A stretch of DNA of 64,000 bases from CAZSSM01 sp964609385 (GTDB lineage: Bacteria > Planctomycetota > Planctomycetia > Isosphaerales > Isosphaeraceae): positions 1 to 64,000 of the forward strand of contig CAZSSM010000003.1 in NCBI GenBank assembly GCA_964609385.1, given 5' to 3'. A program made the translations under genes and the position numbers. Shown piece after piece: positions 24,709-34,056 of this stretch. The first letter of the stretch is position 1, and every line of letters begins with the position of its first letter. Below the pieces are notes generated by a model that searched no databases, had not been told where the DNA came from, and saw nothing but the letters and a program-made list of their open reading frames with translations.

Positions 24709-26814
24709 TCAAAGGAGGATTTCGTCGTCAGGTTCCTCGGGGTTGTCGGAACCATCGGTGAGCCGAGTGGCTGGTTGGGGATGAGGGAACCAGGCGAGGT
24801 TGCGGCCGAGCAGGAGAGCGACTCCTAGACGCCCGACGGCCATGGGACCGGGCTTGTCCTCGAGCACGGCGCGCCAAATCACGCGGCCGTCGAGTTGGCT
24901 GCAGATCAGATGGGGTCCCGTCCGGGAGACCCGGACGACGCGATCGCGACGATCCAGACCGAAGGTACGATCCGGGGCTCCGCCATCATCGGGCGAACGC
25001 GTCTGCCTATTGATACGCCCATGCAAGTCCAATGTGATGGCGCGGCCGTCGATCCCGGTGACGAGGATCCAGGGTCCGAGGATCCGAAGCTGCCAGGGTT
25101 CCCAACCCAGCGGGGCTTGCCAGAGCATCCGACCGTCGGCGTCGTGGGCACCGACCCATTGGGACGAGCGGGCCATCGTGATCCAGGATGGAATCGCGCC
25201 GTCGGCCCGAACCGACCCAGCGGTCGGCTGAGGGGCGGCCGCGACGATGGTGCTCTGACCGCGAGCCAGGTCGGTGCGGGTCCGGAGCTGGCCGCTGGCA
25301 TCGAGCAAGAGTAATTGGCCGTCTTCGGTCGTCAAGCCCAGGTCGCCGTCGGCCCGACAGGCGATCTCCTCGACGGGCGTGCGGAGTTGACGCGTCCAGA
25401 TCCACGAACCTTGAGCGTTGGCCCGGCCGATCCGATCGCGCTCCTGAACGATGGCCAAGCCGTACGTGTCGGGTCGGATCTCCAAGTGTGAGATCTCGAA
25501 CAGAGTCGTCGGCAGCAGGGTGAAGCGTCCATCCTGGAGCCGGCCCAAAACGAGCGTGCGATCGGTGGCGGCGGCGACGTAACCGGTGTCGAAGCGGAGG
25601 ATCCGCCCGACCCCGCTGAGCTTCGGGCCGAGGCCCGAGGGGTTGCCTTCGAGATCGAAGACCTGAGCCTGGTTGCGGCCGGCCAACACGACGATCCTCG
25701 GCGGATCGTCGGAGACGCCGAGGACGGCCGTCTCGGCTTCCAGGTCATCGCGGGCGACCGGTTGGGTCCAGGCGGGCGGCTGGAGCGCGTGAGGGTCGTT
25801 GCCATTGGCCGATTGGCTGGCGCGTCCCGATCGGGACCGTGACTTGGAGCCCGACGCGGGGGTCGAAGCATCGCCAACCGCCTGGGGTGGGACGTTCCGC
25901 GCGTCGACGAAGTCCAAGCGGGTCACCTCACCGGTCTCCAAGCCGTAGATGAGGTACTGGGACAAGGGGTCAAGCTGGATCGCCTTGGGGCGCCGGGCGA
26001 CCCGTTCACGCCAGCGGACATTGCCAGCGCGGTTGAGCAGGGCCAGGTCGCCCTCCAGGGTCGCAGCGGCGATCCAGCGGCCCGCGAAATCGGGTTCGGC
26101 CAACGCCACGCCGCCTGGCAGGTGGTAAGCGCCTTCGCCACGACCTTCGTCGTCGTACCGCTGAACCCCATGGGTGAAGCAGCTCACCAAGATCATCGAG
26201 CCGTCACCTGAGCAACTGAGGTGACCGATGTTCGAATAGACTTGCGTCTCCCATTCCAGAGCAGCGTCGAGGTGGCCCGGCTTGGAGTCCGGCTCGAGGT
26301 CGATGCCCAAGACCGTCCCGTAGGCTCCGATGCCGATCAAGGTTGGCACGGCGGGGACGAAGCCGATCGCATTGAAGGGTTGCCGTGCCGTGAAGGACCC
26401 GGCCTGACGCCCGTACCTGGTGAAGAACTGGACCGTCGGCGAGTCCGACGCAACGGCCAGATAACGACCGTGGGCGTCGATGGCCAACCGGTTACTGCCC
26501 GAGACCGTTGTCCGATCGTGGAGCGGCCGGAGGTCGCGGCCGAGGAGCCAAAGTCTGGGCTCCTGAACCAAGACGGCCAAGAGGCTCCCGTCATCGCTGA
26601 AAGCGGCATCGAGGATCGGCGCCGGTGCGCGCGTCTCGACCAACAAGGTCCCGCGATCGTCGAGCAGGTAGAGCAGATCGCTCTGATCCCAGACTAGGAT
26701 GAGGCCGGCCTCACGGGCCAAGGCCACCCCGCGCAGTGGCGCCTGGGTGACGGTGATCAGGGTCGGCTGGGCCGCGATCCGTTGCGACGAGTTCAGCAGC
26801 GACGTGGTGTCCAC
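24709..26814 (-). CDS. Cytosolic WD40/PQQ-like beta-propeller protein
   Basis: 701 aa from a GTG. No signal peptide or membrane helix. The chain is a series of beta-blade repeats with patterns such as ILDAAFSDDGSLLAVLV, NRLAIDAHGRYLAVASD, HLSCSGDGSMILVSC and EIACRADGDLGLTTEDGQL, fitting one or two seven-bladed propellers split by a Ser/Arg-rich linker at about 315-345. Probably a scaffold or sensor. No catalytic motif is visible. It lies 150 bp downstream of the S41 protease on the same strand. The C-terminus is a short acidic tail (DNPEEPDDEILL). Confidence 0.78.
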   Translation of the reverse strand: MDTTSLLNSSQRIAAQPTLITVTQAPLRGVALAREAGLILVWDQSDLLYLLDDRGTLLVETRAPAPILDAAFSDDGSLLAVLVQEPRLWLLGRDLRPLHDRTTVSGSNRLAIDAHGRYLAVASDSPTVQFFTRYGRQAGSFTARQPFNAIGFVPAVPTLIGIGAYGTVLGIDLEPDSKPGHLDAALEWETQVYSNIGHLSCSGDGSMILVSCFTHGVQRYDDEGRGEGAYHLPGGVALAEPDFAGRWIAAATLEGDLALLNRAGNVRWRERVARRPKAIQLDPLSQYLIYGLETGEVTRLDFVDARNVPPQAVGDASTPASGSKSRSRSGRASQSANGNDPHALQPPAWTQPVARDDLEAETAVLGVSDDPPRIVVLAGRNQAQVFDLEGNPSGLGPKLSGVGRILRFDTGYVAAATDRTLVLGRLQDGRFTLLPTTLFEISHLEIRPDTYGLAIVQERDRIGRANAQGSWIWTRQLRTPVEEIACRADGDLGLTTEDGQLLLLDASGQLRTRTDLARGQSTIVAAAPQPTAGSVRADGAIPSWITMARSSQWVGAHDADGRMLWQAPLGWEPWQLRILGPWILVTGIDGRAITLDLHGRINRQTRSPDDGGAPDRTFGLDRRDRVVRVSRTGPHLICSQLDGRVIWRAVLEDKPGPMAVGRLGVALLLGRNLAWFPHPQPATRLTDGSDNPEEPDDEILL

Positions 26815-26964
26815 GAGGCGTCTCGACGGGTCGGAGAAAACAGGGACGGCCGATAGAGTTCGGAGCGATCCGAGAGAGAAACCACCTTGGAGGAATCCAA
26901 GGTGACCGCGACCATCGAGCCGGACTTGGGATGATTTGATCGTACCGGCAAGTCCAAGACCAAC

Positions 26965-28722
26965 TCAACGCCGAGGTTGGGACGCCCGCGCCAAGTGTTG
27001 CCGACGAACAAACAGCAGGGCTTGATCGAGGGTCGGGTCGGAGCCTGGATCGCCGAACATCCGCCGCGGACTCAATTCTTTCAGGGGCTCGTTGGCGTCG
27101 GCAGGCACGCGAGCGACGGTCCGGAAGGTGACGTCCGGCTCAACGCCGAGGCGGCTGTAGGCGCGGTTCTTCGGGGAGTAGAACCGGGCTGTCGTCAGCT
27201 TCAGGCCCGCCGGCACCGACTGCAAGCTGTAGATGCTTTGGACCGATCCCTTGCCGAAGCTCCGTTGGCCCAGGATGATCGCCCGCTGATGATCCTGAAG
27301 CGCCCCGGCAAGGATCTCACTGGCGCTGGCGCTGTCCTTGTCGATGAGGACGGTCAGGGGCATCGAGAATTGGGCTCGGTTCTGACTCCGATAGATATAG
27401 GATTGGCCTAAGGCGCGACCGCGTGTCGTCACGATCACGCCGTCGTCGAGGAACATGTCGGCGATCTCGACGGCCTCGTTGAGCAGGCCGCCCGGATTGC
27501 CGCGAAGGTCGAGGATGAGTCGGGTCATTCCCTGGTCGAGCAGTGTGCGGATGGCCCGATCGATCTCGATCGTCGAAGTCTTTTGGAACCCGATCAGTTG
27601 GATGTACCCGATCCCTTGATCGGCATCGAGCAACTTGGCTTGGGCCACGCTCCGAACCTCGACAGGCCGACGGACGATCCGGACCGATCGGGGCGATTGG
27701 TCGGACCTGGTGATCAGGAGGTCAACGACGGTCCCGTCTTCGCCCTGCAAGCGGCTAGCGGCCGCCTCCAGATCCAGACCGACCAGCGATTCGTCGTCGA
27801 TCCGGACAATCCGGTCACCCGGCTGGATCGCGGCCTCGGCGGCTGGTCCTCCCTCGATCACATCGACGATGACCAGACCGAACTGTTCGTCTTGCCGCAA
27901 CTCGACGCCCAGGCCGACGAATTCGCCTTCAATGACCGCGTAAAGATCATCCAAGCGGTCTGGGGTCAGACAGGCGGTGTAATCGTCCAAGGCGTCGCAG
28001 GCCCCGAAGGTGAACTCCAGGAGGACCGGCGTGGCGTCCAGTTGCAGTTCGCGTCGGGCGAGTTGGGTGACGCGACGGACGAAGACCCGGGTCTCGTAGA
28101 GCGAGCGGACCGACACGCGGTTCCGCCAGCCTCGGAGAGTCGTCCGCAAGGCGCGGACCTGCTCGGGATCCGACCCGTCGAGGTTGGCCTCTAGGAAGAC
28201 CGGGTCGCGCAGAGCGACCTCCAAATTGTCGAGCCCCTTCTGTGTCAAGGAGACGTAGGAGACCGCATCAACGTAGTGGTCTTCGATTTTGGTCAGCAAC
28301 TCGCGATAGACCCGGTCCATCCGATCGGCGGGCAGGCTGAGCAACTCGCCCCGGAAACTCGGGTCGGCGTAGCGCTGACGCAACTGGATGTGGGACTCGC
28401 AGAGACGGAGACGGTCGCGGAATTGCTCGTTGTCAGGCCAGCTTTCGAGAGCCTCGCCATAGAGCTTGGCCGCCTCGTTCCAACGATACGCCCGCTCCAA
28501 TTGAAGGGATCGATCCAGATAGGAGCGCGGCGACTCCTCAGGGTCCTCGTTCCCATCCACCGGGTCGTCCGTGCGGCCCTGGGAGGGAGTAACCTGAGGC
28601 TCAGCCGACTCGGAAGAGCGAACCATCCACGCGACATCTTGGGATGAGGGCGATGCCGACTCTGCCCCTAAGAGTAGGGCGAAGGCCGTTGAAAAGCAGA
28701 GCCAGCGGAGCCCGTTGCGCAT
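26965..28722 (-). CDS. Exported PDZ-containing S41 C-terminal processing protease
   Basis: 585 aa. Signal peptide 1-23; a helical TPR-like segment at 68-120 (YLDRSLQLERAYRWNEAAKL); PDZ domain at about 265-345 (LGVELRQDEQFGLVIVDVIE, GDRIVRIDD); then the S41 peptidase core with LDLRGNPGG at 405-412, the nucleophilic Ser in DKDSASASEI (464-468) and the general-base Lys491 in SFGKGSVQS. It cleaves C-termini of exported or membrane proteins in the periplasm. Compared with typical CtpA (about 400-450 aa) it has an extra N-terminal region of about 200 residues. GGGGAGAC precedes the ATG, and a candidate promoter lies about 60 bp upstream. Confidence 0.93.
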   Translation of the reverse strand: MRNGLRWLCFSTAFALLLGAESASPSSQDVAWMVRSSESAEPQVTPSQGRTDDPVDGNEDPEESPRSYLDRSLQLERAYRWNEAAKLYGEALESWPDNEQFRDRLRLCESHIQLRQRYADPSFRGELLSLPADRMDRVYRELLTKIEDHYVDAVSYVSLTQKGLDNLEVALRDPVFLEANLDGSDPEQVRALRTTLRGWRNRVSVRSLYETRVFVRRVTQLARRELQLDATPVLLEFTFGACDALDDYTACLTPDRLDDLYAVIEGEFVGLGVELRQDEQFGLVIVDVIEGGPAAEAAIQPGDRIVRIDDESLVGLDLEAAASRLQGEDGTVVDLLITRSDQSPRSVRIVRRPVEVRSVAQAKLLDADQGIGYIQLIGFQKTSTIEIDRAIRTLLDQGMTRLILDLRGNPGGLLNEAVEIADMFLDDGVIVTTRGRALGQSYIYRSQNRAQFSMPLTVLIDKDSASASEILAGALQDHQRAIILGQRSFGKGSVQSIYSLQSVPAGLKLTTARFYSPKNRAYSRLGVEPDVTFRTVARVPADANEPLKELSPRRMFGDPGSDPTLDQALLFVRRQHLARASQPRR

Positions 28723-29387
28723 CTGGATGTCTCCCCTTGGTGCGTGTACTCGAGGCGGATGCGTGGTGAGGCGTCATCGTTATAAAGCGATCTCGCAGCA
28801 GACCAACCCGAGCGGAAGCTCAGACGCTGGAACTCGGCTTCGAACACAATCCAAACGGTCGAACAAACGAGGCAAGACGCACGATCGTCGGATTCAACCC
28901 GGACAGTACGAGCCCAATCGGTTCGACGCGGTCGATGACCTATGCGACGTGGAGGTGGAAGCTCGCGGATCTCGGAACGATGTCGGTCAACTCGGATCAA
29001 AGACGACGCATCGGTTGTCGATCTCGCTGAGATGATCAATGAGCAGTATACCACACCGGGCAAGTCAGCCGATCGCCAAGGTCGGCGATCACCGGACTCG
29101 TGCACTCCCAGATACCCACGACCGTCGCGATCGTCATAAGTTCGCTTCGACGCGTTAGCGAACTCCGCTGCACGCGTCAGCCGATCTCAATAAGTCGTGT
29201 TCGTGATGAATGCCGACCGCTCTTCAGGTCGGCTTTGGATATCAGAGCAACGGTCCTCCGCCCCGGGCATCATCTCTGAGGCGAAGAACCACCCATCAAT
29301 CTCTATTGGATCGGACGTCGTGTTGTGAGCGGAGGTCCAACCGAGTCGTTGAGGATCGACGGGGCCGATCCTAGGTGGGTCGCCCGT
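28723..29387. other. 665-bp intergenic region
   Basis: Lies upstream of the S41 protease and downstream of the PEGA lipoprotein, both on the minus strand. No frame is convincing on either strand. Apart from the promoter candidate at 28779-28806 I see no repeats or RNA gene. Confidence 0.45.
28779..28806 (-). promoter_or_regulatory. Candidate sigma-70-type promoter of the S41 protease gene
   Basis: On the minus strand TATAAC (28784-28779) matches the -10 consensus at five of six positions and TTGGTC (28806-28801) matches -35 weakly, with a 16-nt spacer; the start codon is about 57 nt downstream. Confidence 0.35.
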
Positions 29388-29891
29388 TCAAGATCCGAAC
29401 AGACTGGGTTCATCGCGCGGGGCCAATGGCAACTCGGCGGTCCCTCGGAACGACTCTGCGCGGTCGCGAAGCTCAAACTTCGGGACCGACTCGACGGGTC
29501 GGAGTTGATAGACGTACTCGCGTTCGTCGCGGATCGTGAACGGCCAGAGGTTCTCGAGAAAGAATTCGGTGAACGGGTTATACCAACGCGGCGGGTCGAT
29601 CGGCTGGACGAACCGCTCGGTCTGATACCCTTCGCGTTCCAGAACGATCCGGCGATCGCCGTAATACTGGAATGTGGAGGACAACGGCGCGACGCCCAAG
29701 TCCTCGCTGTTGACCGAGATCCGTGCCCCCGGCGGGCTGGTCCGGACCGTGTACCGACGCTCGACGCAACCGGTCGAGGTAACCAACACGATCGCGGCCA
29801 GGCCGACCAGCCAGGCCCATCGGATCGGCGGATCCCCGAGGCGGGGCGATCGAGCCATGCCAGGCGACTCCGTCTCCGTCTCCGTCTTCAT
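29388..29891 (-). CDS. PEGA-domain lipoprotein
   Basis: 167 aa. A hydrophobic segment WAWLVGLAAIVLVTSTGC ends in a lipobox-like cysteine (Cys42), so the protein is probably lipid-anchored outside the cytoplasmic membrane. A PEGA domain follows at about 45-90 (RRYTVRTSPPGARISVNSED then LGVAPLSSTFQYYGDRRIVL). The remainder (about 95-140) is rich in aromatics. PEGA domains are small surface-associated beta modules with unknown binding role. The first ATG has GGGAG 7 nt upstream; an alternative ATG 11 codons later also has GGAG. No clear operon partner. Confidence 0.82.
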   Translation of the reverse strand: MKTETETESPGMARSPRLGDPPIRWAWLVGLAAIVLVTSTGCVERRYTVRTSPPGARISVNSEDLGVAPLSSTFQYYGDRRIVLEREGYQTERFVQPIDPPRWYNPFTEFFLENLWPFTIRDEREYVYQLRPVESVPKFELRDRAESFRGTAELPLAPRDEPSLFGS

Positions 29892-30410
29892 CGTGGGTCT
29901 CCCTGATCCCGAACATCCACTCGACTCGAGGAACCAGCGCCTTCGGGATTCCCAACGGTGCCGCGATTCAGGAGACGACGACCCGACGACCTTCGGTCCT
30001 CACGCACCAATGCGAACCCGACCGGGACGCTTGGGCTCTCACTTCGGACCGATCAATCTCACGCGGGCAGACCCTATGCCGACGCCGTCGACTCGACAAG
30101 ATCAAAGGACGGCCAGGGCTTTGAGGGCGCCTTGCAAGCAGTCGAAGACCCGCGACACAATATGCCCTTGGAATTGAGAACGCTCCCGGACACAAGGCGA
30201 CCGGCCGCAGCCCGCTTCAACGAGCCAACCGACGTCGGCCATTGCGGTCCACTTGCGGTCTCGCCGGTCCTCGGAAACGCTGATCCGAGCGATGCTCCGG
30301 GTGACGCTTGATTGTTTCGTGATCCGCCCCCCAACGCCCCGGATCGAACGAACCGCTTTCCGAACGGTCCGTCCGACCGTCGCTCCTTGCTTGAGGCCCG
30401 CCAGATCATC
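29892..30410. other. 519-bp divergent intergenic region
   Basis: Between the PEGA lipoprotein (minus) and leucyl aminopeptidase (plus). No supported gene, repeat or RNA; it should contain promoters for both. Confidence 0.45.
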
Positions 30411-31898
30411 ATGCAAGTTCGATCCACACACGCCACCCTGACCGCCCTGGAAACGCCCTGTTTAGCCTTGGGTCTGTTCGATGATCCCGAGAAGATCCCC
30501 AACGCGATCACCGGGGCGACCCGCGACCTGATCCGCACGCTCCTGGAGTCGAAGGAACTCAGTGGTGCCGTCGGCGAGGTGGTTGGCCTCCACGGCTTCC
30601 CGTTCGAGGGTGCGGCCGGGACGCTCTGGCTGTTCGGCATGGGTAAGGCCGACGCATTTGGCCCCGGCGAGGCCTACTCGGCCGCTTATGCGATCGTCAA
30701 GCGACTCTCGACGCAGGCCCGAGCCCAGGTCAGCCTGGCCATGCCGCCTGCGGCTCCGGAGCGCGCTTCGAACTGCTGGGACGCCTTCGTCGCCGGGGCG
30801 ATCGTCGCTACCGAGGGCCCCGGACTGCACAAGGATGATCCCAAGCGGTCGTCGCCGGAGGTCCTCGAATTCGTCTTTGACCGCGGTCTCGACGGCGGCG
30901 AAGCCTGGTCGACTGGCCGTTTCGAGACGACCCGCGCTGTTGCTGAGGCGGTCAATCATGCCCGACACTTGATCAACACGCCCTCGGCCGAGAAGCCCCC
31001 GATGCGTGTCGCCGAGATCGCCACGGAGACCGGTCGCACAGCCGGCTTCGAGGTCGAGGTCTGGGATCGTGAACGCCTGGTCGCCGAGCGGTTCGGAGGG
31101 CTCCTCGGCGTCTCGGCCGGCAGCGACCAACCCCCCGCTTTCGTCATCCTTCGCTATCGAGGCGGTTCCGGGGATCAGCCGACCCACGCCTTGGTGGGCA
31201 AAGGGATCACCTTTGACTCCGGCGGGCTCTCGTTGAAGCCGAGCAACTCGATGCAGGATATGAAGGCCGATATGTCGGGGGCGGCGGTCGTCCTGGCCAG
31301 CGTCGAGGCGATCGCCCGTTGCAAGTTGCCGATCAACGTTGACGGCTACCTCGCCCTGGCCGAGAACATGACCGGCGGCTCGGCCATGAAGCTGGGTGAC
31401 GTGTTGACGATGCGCAACGGCAAGACCGTCGAGGTGATGAACACCGACGCCGAAGGGCGGCTTGTCCTGGCCGATACGCTCTCGTACGCCGCCGAGCAGA
31501 AACCGCAACAGATCGTCGATCTGGCCACGCTCACCGGCGCCTGCCTGGTCGCCCTGGGCCAGAAGGTCGCCGGCCTGATGAGCAACGACGAGTCGACCGC
31601 TGAGGCGCTCGCCCAGGCCGCCGAATCGGTCGGCGAACGGCTCTGGCAGCTCCCCATGGACGCCGACTATTTCGAGCAGATGAAGAGCCAAGTGGCCGAC
31701 TTCAAGAACGTCGGGACCCGCTACGGAGGCGCTATCACGGCGGCGAAGTTCCTCGAGCAGTTCGTCGACGAGACGCCCTGGGCCCACATCGACATCGCCG
31801 GCCCCAGTTTCGTCGAGAACGACTCGGGGACCCTCGACCATGGCGGCACCGGCTGCTTCGTCCGAACCCTGGTCGCTCTGGCCGAGTCCTGGAGCTGA
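30411..31898 (+). CDS. pepA: Leucyl aminopeptidase, M17 family
   Basis: 495 aa, the usual M17 length. The C-terminal catalytic domain shows GKGITFDSGGLSLKP (metal-binding Lys and Asp) and the M17 signature NTDAEGRL with metal ligands and catalytic Arg; the N-terminal macro-like domain is divergent as usual. It is a two-metal cytosolic aminopeptidase removing N-terminal residues, hexameric in known members. The start was placed at the ATG giving MQVRSTHATLTALETPCLAL, where similarity to the family begins; upstream in-frame codons give an unlikely Arg/Pro-rich leader. Confidence 0.95.
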   Translation: MQVRSTHATLTALETPCLALGLFDDPEKIPNAITGATRDLIRTLLESKELSGAVGEVVGLHGFPFEGAAGTLWLFGMGKADAFGPGEAYSAAYAIVKRLSTQARAQVSLAMPPAAPERASNCWDAFVAGAIVATEGPGLHKDDPKRSSPEVLEFVFDRGLDGGEAWSTGRFETTRAVAEAVNHARHLINTPSAEKPPMRVAEIATETGRTAGFEVEVWDRERLVAERFGGLLGVSAGSDQPPAFVILRYRGGSGDQPTHALVGKGITFDSGGLSLKPSNSMQDMKADMSGAAVVLASVEAIARCKLPINVDGYLALAENMTGGSAMKLGDVLTMRNGKTVEVMNTDAEGRLVLADTLSYAAEQKPQQIVDLATLTGACLVALGQKVAGLMSNDESTAEALAQAAESVGERLWQLPMDADYFEQMKSQVADFKNVGTRYGGAITAAKFLEQFVDETPWAHIDIAGPSFVENDSGTLDHGGTGCFVRTLVALAESWS

Positions 31899-31981
31899 GT
31901 GCCTTCCGGAGGGCCGGTCGCGCTCGGCCCTCGAAGCCCCCCCCATGCTGCCCTTTGTTCCTCGTGCCTGGAGACTGGCCC

Positions 31982-32491
31982 GTGACTCCGGACGATCGGA
32001 CCAGCGACATCGAGGCCAAGGCCGTCCAGAACGACGATCCATCCCTGAGGATCGTCGATGAGCAGCCCGATGCAGTCACCTATCGCCACGACATCGTCCC
32101 GGACACCGAACAAGCCATCGCTCTCTACGAGGCCTCAACCCTCGGTCGTCGACGGCCGATCGACGATCCCGAGGCGATGCGCGCGATGCTCCAGCATGCC
32201 AACCTGATCGTCACGGCATGGCGGGGCGATCGCCTGGTCGGCATCGCCCGAACGCTGACCGACTTCGTCTTCGTGGCCTACCTATCGGACCTCGCCGTCG
32301 ATCAGCGTGACCAGCGCCGGGGGATCGGCACGGGATTGATCGCCGCGACCCGTCGGCGACTCGGCCCGCGTTGCAAGATCGTCCTGATCTCGGCTCCGGC
32401 GGCCGTCGAATATTATCCCCGCATCGGCTTTGAGGCCCACCCCAGCGCATGGACCCTCGGAGCCGATCAACCCCTCCGGAACGAGACTTGA
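31982..32491 (+). CDS. GNAT-family N-acetyltransferase
   Basis: 169 aa from a GTG with GGAG 8 nt upstream (a TTG 27 bp earlier was rejected). The GNAT fold is clear: LVGIARTLTD (strand beta-4), VAYLSDLAVDQRDQRRGIGT with the acetyl-CoA-binding Q/RxxGxG/A loop RRGIGTG, and the C-terminal VEYYPRIGFEAHP. It probably acetylates a small molecule or protein amine. It starts 83 bp after pepA on the same strand, so co-transcription is possible. Confidence 0.85.
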   Translation: MTPDDRTSDIEAKAVQNDDPSLRIVDEQPDAVTYRHDIVPDTEQAIALYEASTLGRRRPIDDPEAMRAMLQHANLIVTAWRGDRLVGIARTLTDFVFVAYLSDLAVDQRDQRRGIGTGLIAATRRRLGPRCKIVLISAPAAVEYYPRIGFEAHPSAWTLGADQPLRNET

Positions 32492-32718
32492 CCGGATCCA
32501 AAGACCGAGTTGCTTGCTTTGTTCTGAAAACAAGCAATTGGATTGTCTATTTTAAGTGTGCAAGTTGCAACGACGCTAAACTTGCTCGTTCAATGCAATA
32601 TCGAATATCGAAATCAGGGGTTCGTCGCGTTCGCAATTGTAAGGGGAGACTGTTTTGAGGACAACGATCTCGCCGGCTTTATGTAGCGAACCGCCGTCCT
32701 CTTTGTCGAAGGCTTAAT
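32492..32718. other. AT-rich intergenic island with a hairpin
   Basis: A lower-GC segment between convergent genes. TTGCTTG-N14-CAAGCAA at 32510-32537 begins 18 nt after the acetyltransferase stop and is followed by a T-containing stretch, so it may terminate that gene. No recognised coding content. Confidence 0.4.
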
Positions 32719-32799
32719 CTAAGCACGATCGGGGAAATCCTCACGGGTCAAGGCACCGTCGCCGTTGCGGTCGAGCCGTTGAAAGATCCGCTCACCGCC
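32719..32799 (-). pseudogene. Detached tenth EF-hand of the EF-hand protein, in frame after a TGA
   Basis: Immediately after the TGA that ends the EF-hand gene, the same frame continues for 26 codons to a TAG at 32719-32721. It reads GGERIFQRLDRNGDGALT then REDFPDRA, a complete EF-hand loop (DRNGDGALTRED). Alignment with the internal repeat DEFRGPAPLFQRLD against EEY*GGERIFQRLD puts an Arg at the stop position, so a CGA-to-TGA transition is the simplest explanation. It is translated only if the TGA is read through. Confidence 0.72.
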
Positions 32800-33810
32800 T
32801 CAGTACTCTTCGACGGTGATCTTGCCGTCGCCGTCGGCGTCCATCCCGAGAATCCGTTCGAGGCGGCGATCGGTGCTCCGGCTGGAATCGGAGGGGTTCT
32901 TGCGACCTCGTTTCGTATCACCCTGCGCCTCATCGCGACGCAAGCTGCGCTCGAACCGGCGAGCTTCGGCTTCTGTGATCCGGCCGTTTCGATCGCGATC
33001 GAGCCGTTGGAAGAGCGGGGCCGGGCCGCGGAACTCATCTTGAGAGATTACGCGATCCTGGTTCGCGTCCATGGTGGGAAGTCTTCCGAGCAGGGCGCGG
33101 AGTTGGGCCAGATTGGGAGACGCGGACGCGTTCGACATCGAGGGATTCTTCACGAAGTCGCTCGGGGTCAGTTTGCCGTCGTCGTTGCGGTCGAGCCGGT
33201 CGAAGATCAAGGCCTGGCCGGGGAACTCGTCGCGGTCGACCACGCCATCGTTGTTCCGATCCATATTGGCCAACCGATCGGGCAGCGCGTTGGGTTGCGG
33301 ACGTGCTGGCGCCCCGGAACGCCGACGGTTCGCCGCGTTGATCCGGGCCAGCTCCTCAAAGGTCAGTCGGTCGTCCTTGTTGGTGTCGAGGAACCCGAAC
33401 TGATTGGCGTTGCCGCGGAACTCGTCACGGCTCAAAAAACCGTCCTTGTCCGCATCGGCGGCTTGGAACTGCTGCGCTAGGGCACCTCGACGGATCTTGT
33501 CGAGGAACTGGAGCGTTTCATCGATCTCGACCGGATCGATCTGATCGTTCGCATTGGAGTCCATCAGTTCGAGCAGCTTGGCGAAGGCGTCGTGCGCGTC
33601 CTCGTGGACCTCGTCCAGGGTGATCGTACCGTCCTGATTCTGATCGAGCCGGCCCAGGACTTCGATCGGGCTGGGACCGCGATAACGCGGCTGTTGGGCT
33701 GAGGCCGACAGGTTGGGGTCGCAACCCAGTCCCAAGCCGAGACCGACAAGCAACCCCAGGGCCGACGCGAGGCCCTCGGGCGAACGACCACGGGGAATCG
33801 AACGGATCAT
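32800..33810 (-). CDS. Exported multi-EF-hand calcium-binding protein, C-terminally truncated
   Basis: 336 aa from the ATG giving MIRSIPRGRSPEG (GAGG 9 nt upstream). An N-terminal signal or lipoprotein-like segment (ASALGLLVGLGLGLGC) is followed by nine EF-hand loops: DQNQDGTITLDE, DSNANDQIDPVE, DADKDGFLSRDE, DTNKDDRLTFEE, DRNNDGVVDRDE, DRNDDGKLTPSD, DANQDRVISQDE, DRDRNGRITEAE and DADGDGKITVEE. EF-hands pair, so nine is odd; the tenth lies beyond the stop codon in the same frame. It probably binds Ca2+ outside the cytoplasm. Several loops are imperfect, e.g. N replacing the Asp-Gly turn. Confidence 0.85.
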   Translation of the reverse strand: MIRSIPRGRSPEGLASALGLLVGLGLGLGCDPNLSASAQQPRYRGPSPIEVLGRLDQNQDGTITLDEVHEDAHDAFAKLLELMDSNANDQIDPVEIDETLQFLDKIRRGALAQQFQAADADKDGFLSRDEFRGNANQFGFLDTNKDDRLTFEELARINAANRRRSGAPARPQPNALPDRLANMDRNNDGVVDRDEFPGQALIFDRLDRNDDGKLTPSDFVKNPSMSNASASPNLAQLRALLGRLPTMDANQDRVISQDEFRGPAPLFQRLDRDRNGRITEAEARRFERSLRRDEAQGDTKRGRKNPSDSSRSTDRRLERILGMDADGDGKITVEEY

Positions 33811-34056
33811 CGTGTTGACCTCGCCAGCGGGACGCGGATGGACGATCGCCCCGACCCGGTTCCCAGTCGCAACCCTCGGGTCGAAGCCGACATACAAGAA
33901 TAAACCCCGGGCCGCGCGAAGGTGTCGCGCGAACCGCCATACACCCCCGATATCGCGATCGCCGCGGGCAAACCGGGCATCCTGCGAGAACCCGAACGGG
34001 ACGCTTGCAGAGCAATTGAGCTGGGGTGCTCTGGCGGGCAACCCCAGCCCGGGCAC

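Noticed and set aside
30102..30431. 109-codon minus-strand frame in the gap before leucyl aminopeptidase
   Set aside because: No good ribosome-binding site or recognisable features, and it overlaps the aminopeptidase start.
30462..32042. 526-codon open frame on the minus strand
   Set aside because: Antisense shadow of leucyl aminopeptidase.
32719..32802. UGA as a selenocysteine codon in the EF-hand gene
   Set aside because: No redox context, and the internal repeat alignment predicts Arg at this place; nonsense mutation is simpler.
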